Of a DNA stretch of 64,000 nucleotides, positions 25,201 through 37,264 are shown one piece after another. The notes under the pieces were generated by a model. That model worked only from the letters and a program-made list of their open reading frames with translations. It was not told where the DNA came from and did not search any database. The position numbers and the translations under genes were made by a program. This DNA is from Sphagnum magellanicum (taxonomy: Eukaryota; Streptophyta; Sphagnopsida; Sphagnales; Sphagnaceae), in assembly GCA_021904315.1 (NCBI GenBank), contig CM038925.1, forward strand, positions 11,472,501 through 11,536,500, written 5' to 3'. Every line of letters begins with the position of its first letter. Position 1 is the first letter of the stretch.

Positions 25201-28030
25201 ACTCCCAAAGGTCTTTTCTTTTGCACTAATGGTGACCTTTGTGGTGGTGGTGGTTGTCACTATCCACTAGTTTGTTTTTTGTGATTTTTTTGGTTCCATC
25301 CTAACACCATGGGGAGGTTAACTCATCATAAAAAGTTAATAGATTTTTTATTTTTAAATTTGACTTTTCTTTTGGAAATATTTTCATGTATTGAACACAT
25401 TGTGAGGAGTTCAACTCCTTGCAACAAGTTGTTGCATTCTTTTTTTCAACTTTTTAAAAAAAAAATTAACTTGACAATTTGATGCAATTTTTTCATTTTT
25501 AAAAACCTGAACAAGTTTTAAAGGTAATAAACTTGCTTTGAAAAGATTATTTCCTAGGAATTGAGCAATGTGGGGGGCATGAAACTTCATGTTCTTTTTT
25601 GTTTTTTTTTTTTTTTTTTTGTGGCAATGTAAGGGGATGGGAGTTTGTGATAGAGATGGCCCAGATTTAGTTGATGAAAGTTATCAACTTTACATGCACT
25701 AGAATTTACTCACTTTGGTATTAAATCCAATGGGTTATTGTGGGGTGTACTTAGTTGGCTTGAAAATGCCAATTCTATCATCCATCAAGTCTTACTTGTG
25801 TGATGACTAAAATATGGACCTCTTGTCAAGGAACAAGCCGAAATAATCTCATACAAGCCTTGCCCAAAGTTATGAGGTGGCTAAACATTGGCTTTATCTT
25901 GCATATTCATGGATATATAATAATCTTGATTTTGTCCAGTATTTCTCACCATGTAATCATATATCTTTTTGAAATTGCTTGCAATGGAATTGCATGACTT
26001 GTTTGGGCATGTTGGAATGTTCCTCACATGCTTTAAACAACCCGCATTCATGATAGTTGGTGAGATCTTCTTCTATTGCAAATTTGACCATACATTTCCA
26101 CTAGGACTTACTCATTGTTCTTTTTTCTTAGCTTGAATGCAAACTAATATTTCTCCATGTTCCCAATTGGCTTGGTGAGGTTTTGTACAATGTACCTCTA
26201 TTGTGGATTTAGAATTATGGTTAACAATTTGTTTTTTTACCTTTTTTGTTTCTTTCATGGTAGATCGTATGTGTTTTCATTGGGTTATAAACATGGGTGA
26301 TGTGTAAAGAAAAATCTACATGTATGTTAATATATTGAACTTTTGTAAATAACTTGAACTTCTCATATTGAACTTGTTGGGTACAATCATGGTTATGTGG
26401 CTCAAAGTTGACATCATGATAATCCAAATTTTACATTTGCTAAAAAATAGCAATAATGATAGTTAACAAAATATTTATCCAATGTGCATTCCCCTATGCT
26501 TTTGGTCAAAATATTGATGAATTAAACTATATATATCATTAAACATGTAATTAGTTTAAATCCATGTGAAAGCTTGGATTTTTCAATGTGAAATGGATTA
26601 TGAAAGACAAAAAGGAAGGATACTATTAGCTAAAATTTTTAAATTGAACTTTCTTATATTGGGAACATTTCAATGCATTTTATTCTTAACCCTCTCATTT
26701 AATGAATTGATCTATCTTTAAATTTTTGTTGACCCTACTATGTCATAATTTTTTAATCCACATATAAATTATGTATGTGTGACCAAAACAATGTCATTAG
26801 TTTAAAACTTCACTATGAATCCATTCTATTATTAGAAATCATCCATTTTTTCCAATACAATTTTCATTAAAGTCTTTTGCAACATGAATAATTTTAAAAA
26901 TTGACAATGTTAATGTTGAATATGATTTCATTTTAAATTTGTTTGTAATCTAGAAAACCCACAACAATGACAATTCAAACTATCCACCTAATTTTATTTT
27001 TGTGTGTTTCCAGTTTATGTGTAGGATAAAATGATTCAAAAAATTTAGTGTGTTTATACATTTACCTTTTTTTTTAATGTGAAAATTTGAAAGAGTGAAG
27101 AAATTAGATTCATTTACAATCTTTTGGACATTCCATTTTTTCTTTGTATTTGATGACATTGAGGTGTTGAAAAGGTCCATGGTAAAAAATGAGAGTAGTC
27201 AATAGTAAGGAAGTTGTAGAACAAGAGCTAATGGAGATGGAAAAGTAGAAAGAGTGAGGTGGAGATAATGTAGTGAGATGGTGAGGTTGATGTAAGTGAG
27301 GGCCAACACAAACTACAAAATATTGCGCGATTGATAAAGAACAATGTAAAACTTCTTAGGAAACTTGCAAGGAACATAAAACATGAACCTTTACAACAAG
27401 AGAAAATATACTTATCATTGAGTTAAAACTTAAAACACCTCTTTGGGGAGTGCTAACAAACATTGACATCTTTTCCCAAAATCTAGAAACTTTGAAATTT
27501 TTGTGATTTCCTACCACTAGCCTACCATGAACCTACCACCAACATAAAATCAAGTGCCACATCAAATAACACATAGATTTTAGTGTTAGTTCACATTTTT
27601 GGTGTGAAATGGTGACCAAACACTAATGGAAGGGACATTTACTGCCAAATGTGATTGCTACGTGTGCTAGCATGGGGTGGTTAATTAGAGGACATGGACC
27701 CAATGAGAAAATGTTTTTAATCTAACCCCTAGTTCATCCAAGTTAATTCCAAGTGTTAGAGAATGAAAACTTAATATATAGTATTTGTTTTCAATTTGTT
27801 TTCATTTTTTGTATGAAAATAGTGGAAATTTTCCCATAAAAAAATGTTTTTTTGAATTTATTCTAGAAAAAAATTGCCAAAAAATTCCCGACATCTCTTC
27901 TAAGTACCTGATGGAATGCTTAGGGTCAAGTTGTATTATGACATAAGAATTCGGAAATTTTGAAATCTCCATGTAAAGTTTTCATAAACAAGACTTTCAA
28001 ACAAAGGTTTTAGGGGGTTAGTAATAAAAC
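22211..28030. other. Spacer, no gene recognised
   Basis: About 5.8 kb of AT-rich sequence. Long homopolymers are present, including about 19 T near 25602-25620. The frames on both strands are short and show no domain. Confidence 0.5.
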
Positions 28031-28377
28031 TTGTGTTGGGTAAATGTTAAATTGTGCTAAATAACCAATGTTTCCAATTTTTTAAATATTTAAAATCAAG
28101 GAACCATGAGTTGGGTTATTTCAAAACTCTTAAAAATTTGCACTAGTTTTCATGAAAGAATTAGCAAAGTGCTAATGGTTATCTAGACGGTTATTTGACT
28201 TTGTCAAATTATTTGAAAACATGGTCATATATGAAAACCAATGAAATAACCTTCTATAAAATTGTTGATTCCTCAATAGTGTTTTCATGAAAATTGTTGG
28301 TTCTTTGATTTTAAAATTTTTCAACAAACTAGAACCTCCAAACTAGAAGTATATATAGATACCACCCAACATTGGTG
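28031..28377. mobile_element. Candidate hAT-like MITE with foldback arms
   Basis: The left end reads TTGTGTTGGGTAAATG and the right end, reversed, CCAATGTTGGGTGG, sharing the core TGTTGGGT with the larger element at 29210. Further in, TTTAAAATCAAGGAACC (left) matches TTTTAAAATCAAAGAACC (right, reversed). No 8-bp target duplication is visible, so the call is tentative. Confidence 0.4.
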
Positions 28378-29077
28378 CCAAACCAACTTTCTTTTGTTGG
28401 AAATTTTTCATCAAAAAAGGAAACTAAAAATTATAATGCTCAAATGAAGTGCTTTTAGAGATTTTGGATTGCTAGAAGGTCCAAGCATGATAAAGTAAAC
28501 TTCAAATGTTCTTTGCAACATAAATGAAAAGTAGTTATCAAGTAGGCTTTGATATATTGAACTTTAAAATATTATTTAGTTGAAGGATTGATATGAACAT
28601 TTTCTTCAACTTTATTAAAACTTTAAATAAAAATTACATGTTTAAAATAAGTTTGAATAAATTGATGGAAATTCAAGCAAAGCTCACAACCTACTTTATA
28701 GCATTTAAGTAGGTTGTAAATAGATGAAATATTACATTTTTAAAATTTTGAAATAATGGGATCCTAAAATGTGCTTTTCATCTTTTTCAAATTTTAATCA
28801 AAATATATCTAGCTTGTAGGGTAAAAGTAGGTTTGAAAAAAATATCAATCAATTTCAAACATACTTATTACCTAGTTTTATTACACTAAAGTTCTTCAAA
28901 TTTTATACTCAACTTACCATAAACCCAATGGAGGCATAGATGCTTTCGAAATGAAACATAAAAAACTTTCTAAGTTACTTTCTTTTGTTATTGTAGAAAA
29001 CTATCATTTTTAAAATGGGATTTTAAATGGACATACTTTGTTATCTAATTTACCATGCTTGGACCCTAGATTTTGGG

Positions 29078-29080
<3 letters not shown>

Positions 29081-29115
<35 letters not shown>
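29081..29115. repeat. Homopolymer of 35 G
   Basis: An unbroken run of 35 G, preceded by GGGGGA, in otherwise AT-rich DNA. On the + strand it can form intramolecular G-quadruplexes. It may also be a sequencing or assembly artefact, because long G runs are error-prone. Confidence 0.9.
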
Positions 29116-29117
<2 letters not shown>

Positions 29118-31103
29118 AACATGTTAGATTTGTATAAATAGTTTCAAGTCAAAGTAGCAAAAATATAGAAATATGTTTACATTCTTTTATTTTCATATCT
29201 TGTTTATACCAGTGTTGGGCAAATATCATATTTTTGTGATATCCATTGAATAGGGATATCTGGACAAAATTATGTATCCAAATCAGATATTACAAAAAAT
29301 ATTTTTTTCCCAATTTAAATATTGAAGTTGGATATCATATTTTCAAGTTTTTTTATTCAACCAAGACATCAATCTACCAAATATATGTTGTTATTTATCG
29401 GTTAGATATTGACTCTGAATATCAACTATTTTGATTTCACATATTTTGTAAAAAAATGCAATTAATATTTTTTTAAATGAAAAAAAAGTAAATATCAAGG
29501 TGAAAAAAAAAGAATAATAAAATCTCTTTTAAAAGATCCTTCAAATTCCTGTAATTATTCCTTCAATTGTAAATAAGCTTTTATAAGTTCAACCAAATTG
29601 GTGGGAAAGGAATTTACTTTAAGCTCGTTTAGCTAATTTTTGTTTTAAAAAATGAGTTTCTCTAGGTTATTTGTCTGCAAACAACATCTCCTAAGGTTTA
29701 TAAGGATACTAACCAAAGAAAAGATTTTAAAAATCTTTATCTAAGATCCAACCACAACAACACATCTTGGGTTTTACAACCAATTAATAAAACGACTATT
29801 GTCTTTTTTTTACTACGATTGTAGTAAGTTCATGGTAATGACTATGTAGTTGTAAAGGACATTGTGGTGTCACGTGACATTATGGTTTTCCAACTATAGT
29901 CAATATCACGACTTGATGGTTTTTACACAAATATCAAAATATAAAAAATACATTTTTAATGTATTTTTAATCATCCAAAATTAGGTAATAACAAAATTCC
30001 ATTGACTTTTGCAACTTTTGGTGAATAATAACAACTTATGGTCATGTGATGTTAATGTGGCATGCCACATGGCAACAAGGTTGACTAGTAATTGCAACAC
30101 CTCATGACTTGTGACACTAACTTCACATCATGATTCATGTCATTGATTCAATGAATTAATCTCATTTATTAGCTAGTTGAAAATATTGTTGTCCTTTACA
30201 ATTAATACGACTCAGTCTTCCATGTGATGATCGCATGCCATGCCATGCCATTTAGCAATAAGGTGTCACAAATTTTATGGCAATCCATGATTTTTTGTGA
30301 CACCATAAGTTTTTGTGTGTTTTGAATTTATGGCACTAATATTTGTCATGGCATGCCATAATGTTTTGTGTGCCATGAAATTTTTGAAATCATTAATTCA
30401 CATGCATGTGTATATGTACTAAACAATCTTTTGTTAATTTGTAATTATGATTATAATATTAATAGTCATTTTGAAAAAGGTGACACATAATTCGTTGACT
30501 TTTTAACTACTTAACACGCTAGTTTAGGTTGACACACCCATTAAGTTAACCTATGTATATAGGCTACTTAGTAAAAACCTATTTCATAATATAGGCTACC
30601 TTGTAAGTTAATTAACTAGACATAAGAAATTTATTACATCTAATATATTCAAATATACCTAAAATAGGTTACTTTATTAATAAGTTAACCTAGGTAGGTT
30701 TGCTTAGGTTCTTAGCTTTAGGTTTTTTGCCAAGTCAACCTAGGTAGCCTCATTACAAGATATTTTATTAAGTTTGTGACCACTTCAAGTTTATGCAACT
30801 AGATGAGATTATGATGTGATTAGATGTGACTATGATGTGATTAAATGCAACATAATTATCCTAGGTTTTTTTAGCTTAAAAATGCCTATGTTAACCTAGG
30901 CTAGGTTAATAAGTAATATAGGTTGACAAACTAGTTCATCTTAAATCAACCTAGGGAGGTTTAGGTTTAGGTTAAGTTGGCAAGTAGGGTAAGCTAACTT
31001 AAGTCAACCTAAGGTGGCCAAGGTTAATTTAAGGCTAAAACTTTTGAGTTTTATAACTTTGTGTTAAATTTAATTAATATCAACAAATCCGGTAGTGCAA
31101 TGG

Positions 31104-31150
31104 ATGAGGACTTGAACCCCAAATTGAAGGTGAAGAGTTCAAGTCCTCAT
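31104..31150. repeat. 14-bp perfect hairpin with tRNA-like box words
   Basis: ATGAGGACTTGAAC (31104-31117) is perfectly complementary to GTTCAAGTCCTCAT (31137-31150) around a 19-nt loop. Just upstream, TAGTGCAATGG (31093-31103) resembles a pol III A box, and GTTCAAGTCCT resembles a B box. It may be a remnant of a tRNA pseudogene or tRNA-derived SINE; it does not fold as a full cloverleaf. Confidence 0.4.
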
Positions 31151-31799
31151 TCTTGCAACCTATGATACTTAGGCCACTTGGCTTAGGTTAAGTAGCATAA
31201 TTTAGGTTTCTTGAACTAAAAGTCCGATGTTTGTTTTTAATCTATGCCACCTACCTTAGGTTAAGTAGCTTAGGTTGCTAACATAGGTAGCTAACCTAGC
31301 TAGGTTAAACTAGGTTGACTTTTGGTCATGTGCAATGATTCATAATTTGTTTATAGATTTTTGAAACATGTCATCCATTTATCAAGGCATCTTTTGTAAC
31401 ACTTAATCGAATAAAATGATTAAGTTGAGATGGCATACACTTTACACATCATACCAAGGTTAATGATGACATGGAATTTCATTATTATAAGAAAATTTTA
31501 AAATCTTAATTGTTAAAATGACTAGGCTTTGTAACTAAACATCCTTTGCAACTAAATGGGTGAGACAACATGGGTTTAACAACTCACTAGTCACATATGT
31601 CCTTTCTAATTAATATGTAGTTGTAAAGGCCGATCACAAAACCCAAAATGTGTTGTTGTGAACTATGCCCAAGCTTTAACAGCCCAAAAAGACAATTGTA
31701 GGAAACATTTACTCATGTTTAGCCCACCAATCCAAAGGGCACTTGATGTCCATTATGTTATGATCTTTGTTGAATACATCCACTTCTTACTTCACTAAC

Positions 31800-33350
31800 T
31801 CTTTGATTCATTTATCTTTAAGGTCATCTTAAAAATGTCAAGGTTAAAGTATTCATCACTTCTTTCTTTTACCATAAATTTAGAAATAGCCAAAGGGTGC
31901 AAAAACTAATGGGTCTTCAAAAGCATAGGGGAAAGGGTTTTCTATCATACTCTTCAATAATAACAACTCTTAGTTTCTTACCAACAAAAGTAAAAATTAT
32001 TCTAATGTTCTTATATCTCGGATCTAACATCAATGCAAGCATATTATGAACTTTTCTTTCATCAAACTTTTATTTTTATTTTTAAAACATCCAAAACATT
32101 ACAGACCTTTCTTTTGATGTTGGAAACTAACACATCTAGCTCAACAACAACATGCTCTTCCATCAAATTATCTAGAAAATGATTTTTGTTTGTTTTTCTT
32201 TTAACTTACAACTCATGTTTATGGCTATAAACAACACATCAATCAAAAGCCAATGACCCCTAAATTGATTCATAACACAAGCACTGACCACTAGGAAAAG
32301 GACATCAATTAAAACTTTAAAAGTATGTTAGGTAAAGGGAGGAGGGACTCGGCCAAATATTTTAACCATGTTTTGCCTACTATAACACAAGGTTATAACT
32401 TCATGAAACTATGAAGCTTCTTTGAACAAAACAACTTTGCTAACAAACTTGCAATTTAACAAATCAAACATTTGGATATATAATTGACTTATAAGTTACC
32501 AAAAAAACAAAAAAACTTATTTCATTAGAGAGTTCAACTTTCTAGGTCAAATTCCAAAATTTATGTAAGCTTTATTCCATTCTTGCCTCCCTTTCCCAAA
32601 CTTCTTGGGCCATATTGTGTATTTTTTACAAATTTGCATGAATAGATTTAATGGAAAAATGTTTCAAGCCTCTACAAACTTTTTCATCAATAGTCGCATA
32701 CTAACATGATTTAGAATATGCATGTCCAAAACAAGTTCCTTGGTAGTTTTCCTCAAGTCCTAATGCCTCATAATTCACAACCGATTTCAAGATAATAGTC
32801 ATATTGTTTAGATTAGATCCTCTATCTTTAACAAAAGCTAGAATCTTTTTTCTCAAACCATATGTAACAAGGAGTTTAAAATTTGCCCAATTATTTCATT
32901 GGCTTCAAAAAATCTAATAATGACATGTTTGGGTTGCCAATCAGCTATTAAAAAATTAATAACCAAAACAAAAATGTCATGTGCCCCTTTCGACATCTAG
33001 AGATCAAAGTTTACTATTACTGTTGTATCATCATTAAGTAAAAATAAAACATACTATTGCTTAGTTTTCTCCACTAAACTCAACAAAACATCATTTGAAA
33101 AGTTTTTTCAAGATAGAAATTGCAATCAAGGACATAAATGCATACAAAGCTTCTTTAGCCATACACTTTTGACAAATTGTATTGGTAAGCTACTTTTGAC
33201 AACCAACAAACCAAGATCCTCCAAAAATTGTTGTTATTCAACATCGCCTTATTTATAAAAGTTTTTTAAAGCAAAAAAATCAAAGATCAATGACCCATAT
33301 ATGCTTGGATGTTTTTTACCTATTTGTCTCTCCACATTTCCTCTCAACAA
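31800..33350 (-). pseudogene. hAT-family transposase pseudogene
   Basis: On the minus strand, successive frames give the ordered landmarks of a plant BED-type hAT transposase: LPIQFVKSVWLKKLCMHLCP (about 33150-33205), MSKGAHDIFVLVINFL and DWQPKHVIIRFFEANEIIGQ (about 32890-33000), YQGTCFGHAYSKSC (about 32700-32740), KVVLFKEAS, then VMNQFRGHWLLIDVLFIAIN (about 32200-32270), and FDERKVHNMLALMLDPRYK (about 32015-32070) from the C-terminal hAT dimerisation part. Domain order and spacing are right, but stops and frame changes separate nearly every block. It would have catalysed cut-and-paste transposition and lies inside the candidate element bounded at 29210 and 36108. The N-terminal BED finger was not found. 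Confidence 0.65.
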
Positions 33351-33570
33351 ATTATTGACCTCTTCTTCAATTTTTTTAGAAAACAAAATGATCTACATCC
33401 ACATGATTTTCAGGGAAGTTATTATGTTTTTTTAATAATAAAATAGTAAACCTTTCCTTGATTTTGCTTTTTAGTACATGTTTCAATAGGTTCAAGATAA
33501 CAACAAAATCTCATTAGTTGATGACATTTGTTATCTATTTCTTTATTATCATTCCAAAAAAAGACCAACA

Positions 33571-34177
33571 TAGGGTAAACCGATTAGTGACTGAACACTT
33601 AAGTGCTTAGGGTAGGCCAGATCCAAGGGGAGGGCTTTTTTTTTTGGTGTCCAAAAAAACTTGAAACCCTCCTATTGGCTCATTTGGCACACAAAAAATT
33701 ATTAAAAATGGAATAACATTGAGAAAATTATGACCCCCCAAAGTAGAGGGGGTCAAGAATTCAAAAAAACAAACCATCGAATGCTACAAAGGCTAGTTCC
33801 CAAACACCCAAAAGATTCTTTGTATGTTGCTCTATTGCTCTTAAAGTTCAAAGATGATTTATAAAACTTCAAGTGACGATCCTACAGTACTTTAAATCAT
33901 TTAAAATGAATAAGAAATAAGAAAGCTATAAGGTTTGAAAGTAGGAGGGTCCAAAGAAAAGAAAAAAAGAAAAAAACAAGTTTTGTAAGTTGGAAAGTTT
34001 ATTTTTCTTGTTTTTTTTTCATTACGCCTTTTTCATTTACACTTCAAAGATGATCTCTAAAGCTTGAGGTAATGCTCCCATAACAATTTAAATCACTCAA
34101 AATGAAGCGCATATGATGAAGATATAAATGAGTGTTTGATCATAGGCAAGTGATTGATGATGGGCCGGTTTACCCTA
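33571..34177. mobile_element. Candidate inverted-repeat element (MITE-like), 607 bp
   Basis: TAGGGTAAACCGA at 33571-33583 is the inverse of CCGGTTTACCCTA at 34165-34177 (12 of 13 match). Two direct copies of a block containing TCAAAGATGAT..TTTAAATCA(T/C)T lie inside, near 33847 and 34043. No matching target duplication is seen. It appears nested in the hAT element. Confidence 0.45.
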
Positions 34178-34429
34178 AACCATTTATGTTGTGGCCTCTT
34201 CATTTCTTCCTTTGATTCATTAACTTTTCCAATTGCAATTTTGTTATTTTTGTTTCATCTTTTAGGACAACACTCTCTTGGGTTTGTAGGCTAGGATTTT
34301 ATTTTTCCCATTAAGTTTTTTTCTATTTCTATATCATTCATGACTACTTAACATGGTACATTTTCCATTCCATTTTATTATTTTCACAATGTTTTATAGA
34401 GATAAGGTGAAAAACCTAAGCAAAAGTAA

Positions 34430-35830
34430 AGTTTACAAAAGGTTTGAAAAAAAAAACTAAAGTTTAAAGTGTGTGCATGTAAACATTTACAAACATTTAC
34501 AAAAAAACATGAGCACTTGATTTTCACTCCTTTCCTATCAAAAAATGACTATGATAAGCCAAAAATTAAATATATAAATGATTGTCTTCAATGTGAAGGG
34601 TGAAATACTCAAAAACTTCCTATAGTCTTGCAATATGCAAAAAACTAAAAATAATTTATAAAAAACTTGAGAAACAAGAGAAAAACAAGAAACAACACAA
34701 GAAATTTCAAATTCAAAAAGAAGAAGAAAAATTACTTTTAAAAAATGGAACAAAGCTTAAACAAAAAAAAAGCGGAAAAGAATAAAAACTAAAATTAAAA
34801 AACAGGGAGAAAAAATAGAACAGAAATTAAAAACAGAAAAAAATTGAAAAAAACAAACCAGAATTTTCTTAAATTAAAAAAACGCTTTAAAAGATTTTTA
34901 AAAACAGAAAATATATATAATAAAAAAGAAAAAAATTAAAACATGAAAAAATATTTAAAAAAAATAGTAATAAAGAGTGGAAACAAATGAACAAGCAAAG
35001 GGAAATAAAGTAAAATATTTTTAAAGAAAAAGAAAAAAATATTACCAAGAAAAATAAAAAGAGGAAAAACTTATAGTTATTAAAAAAACCATATTTGAAA
35101 AAGAATGTCTTCTTTCTTCAAACTTCAAACCTATGTCCAAACAAACAAAAATGCAAAAGTTAAAAGGAAAAAATATTTTTTTATTATACTAAGTATTTTA
35201 AAAACCAGAAAGTTTTTGAAAAAGAAAATAGAAAAAACCAGAAAACAGAAAAATATAAACAAAATGAAAGCATGTAAAATATAAAATAGAAAAAAACTAA
35301 AACATGAAACAAATATAAACAACAAAAAGTAAAAAGAAATGGAATGAAATGAAACAAACAAAGGGAAATACAATAAAAGCACATTTAAAAAATAAAAATA
35401 AAATAGATTTTAAAAAGAAGAAAGCAAAAAAAAGAGAAAAAATAGTTATAGTAATGAAAAAAAAAAAACGTACATGAAGAAGAATGAGATTTTTCTTCTT
35501 TCTTCAAACTTTAAACTTATATCCAAACAAACAAAAATACAAAGTAAACAAAAGAAACACTTTACTTCAAGAAACAAGGGGAAAAAAAGGAAACAAAAGA
35601 AAGAAAGAAAAACTTATTTCGAATGTTGCAACCAAAAAAAAAGGAAACAAAAGAAAGAAAGAAAAACTTATTCCAAATGTTGCAACAACTTGCAAGAAGG
35701 CAGGGAAGGGGTAAGTAAAGTGTGAGAGTAAAGCAAGGAAAAAAGAAAGAAAAAAGAAGGAAGAAGGGAGAAAAGAGGAGAAAGGCCAAAAAAAAAACCC
35801 CAAAAAAAAAGTGAGAGTGAAAGAGGATTA
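34430..35830. repeat. Extremely A-rich stretch with imperfect duplication
   Basis: A-rich low-complexity DNA; Lys-, Phe- and Leu-rich frames on its two strands are composition artefacts. It contains a diverged tandem duplication with a period of about 365-385: CAAAGGGAAAT at 34996 and 35359, TCTTCTTTCTTC at 35108 and 35493, each followed by a related CCAAACAAACAAAAAT segment. Confidence 0.65.
35589..35688. repeat. 54-bp tandem duplication
   Basis: GGAAACAAAAGAAAGAAAG begins at 35589 and again at 35643; both units continue to a TTGCAAC word. The two units are nearly identical. Confidence 0.8.
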
Positions 35831-36116
35831 GAAAGGCCAATTGTGGCTTTTTATCCTCTCCTAGCAAAGATGTTAGGTTGTGGCAATTGCAAATTGCAAC
35901 TTATTTTTTCCCCCTAACCTAATCACTTAGTAACCTAACAACCTAACTTAATTATTAACTTGATATTTTAATCCAGGCTTGGATTTGATATATGACCTAT
36001 ACATCAAGATCCTTATATCTATTAGCCTTTGGATATTAAGGAGCAAGATATCACATAAGTGATACTCGAGGAGAATATCAAGAATTTTTGAATATCCACC
36101 CAACATTGGTATGTTC

Positions 36117-37264
36117 TAGTGTTGGGTAGTTACCAGGTTCGTTTATTCAAAATTATTTGTTATGGTTCTAATTCCAAGGAACCTACCTTTTATTGAATCC
36201 ACTCCCTATAATTGCATTGGAGTTGGAATTAGAGGTTAATGGTTGGTTCTAAAACTTGGTGGGGAACCAACCCCTGGTAAAAAGTGGAACCAAACTTGGT
36301 TACAATTCCAAACTAAACTTAAAACTAGAACTGAACCAATTTCTTTTTATAAATACCTAGTTCCCGCTTCAAGTTATGGTTTAGGGGTCATCTTTTGTCT
36401 TTTTCATCAACTTTGTTTGTGACTGATAAAATTTTATATTGTTTGGGTTTTTTGGTAGAAGGAGTATTATAGAGTATGCATTTAATACTTGCAAATCCAT
36501 AAGTAAATAGAACCCACTCCATTTTAAATCTATTTATCATTAAAACAAAAAAATTGAAAATATTTGATGTACGAGTGTACATTTTTTTAAGGAATGAAAT
36601 TTTGTGTGGATTTCCAAATTATCGATATGATAAAATTCCAGTGATAATGATAATTGGAACTAGTTTATATAGACCAAGTATAGGATTTTTTTTTATCACT
36701 AGGACAAATACACCATGGTCATCGACCATGACCATTACAAATGGTCACTTGGTTGACAATTATGTGTTAGAATCACATTTTTGACAATTATGCATCGAAA
36801 TGATGGAAGTTTGGGCAATTTTTTTTTGTCATTTTTTGACAATGATTCAAAAGCTACAAGGATCATTTTTGAGCCATCGTGATTGTGTACCTCATGATCT
36901 TTAGCGAATGCCTTTTTTTGTCTTAGTTTTTTTTTGCCACTTTTGGAAGTTCTATGAGGTTTTATGTTTTGTAGTTCATTTGCACTGAAGCGATACGAAT
37001 GTGCATTCTTTGTCTCTAACACACACTGTCTCTCTCATTCTTTTGTTTTTGCTTCCCTTCTATTGATGACAATTTGAAACTGTATGATTCCTTAATAACG
37101 TTTATCGAATGCCGATTTGCTTCAAAGAAATGCACATTTACAAGCCAAATTCTCTATGTTTTTGTTGATTAATGCCCTCTACTTCTTTTTGTTATGTGTT
37201 CTTTTGTTTTTGTGTGCGTTTGTTTGTGCACATTCGTTGCACAATTATTTTGAGATTGGAGAAA
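36117..37264. other. Spacer with a possible hAT-like terminus
   Basis: CTAGTGTTGGGTAGTTACC at about 36116 resembles the left end of the hAT element ending just upstream, and is followed by several GGTTC/GGAACC words to about 36360. No partner terminus was found. The rest to 37264 is AT-rich without a domain. Confidence 0.35.

Larger units (their letters stand above)
29210..36108 (-). mobile_element. Candidate 6.9-kb hAT transposon, decayed
   Basis: The left end opens CAGTGTTGGGCAAATATC; the right end, reversed, opens CAATGTTGGGTGGATATT, matching at 13 of 18 positions with all but one or two differences being transitions. Both ends are followed by many GATATC/GGATAT words, like the subterminal repeats of hAT elements. 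The interior carries a matching hAT transposase relic on the minus strand. The flanking 8-mers (GTTTATAC left, GTATGTTC right) agree at only 5 of 8 positions, so the duplication is degraded or the ends belong to different copies. Later material, including a 607-bp inverted-repeat element, appears to sit inside. Confidence 0.45.

Noticed and set aside
29871-29880. GTCACGTGAC as a G-box promoter element
   Set aside because: A 10-bp palindrome containing CACGTG, but with no gene nearby and a single occurrence, it cannot be supported as regulatory.
31104-31150. Functional tRNA gene
   Set aside because: Box-like words exist, but no cloverleaf or acceptor stem can be drawn and the hairpin consumes the B box.
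35131-35867. Several open frames on both strands (Phe/Leu-rich minus, Lys-rich plus)
   Set aside because: They follow from the extreme A-richness of this stretch; both strands are open and the amino-acid composition is degenerate.
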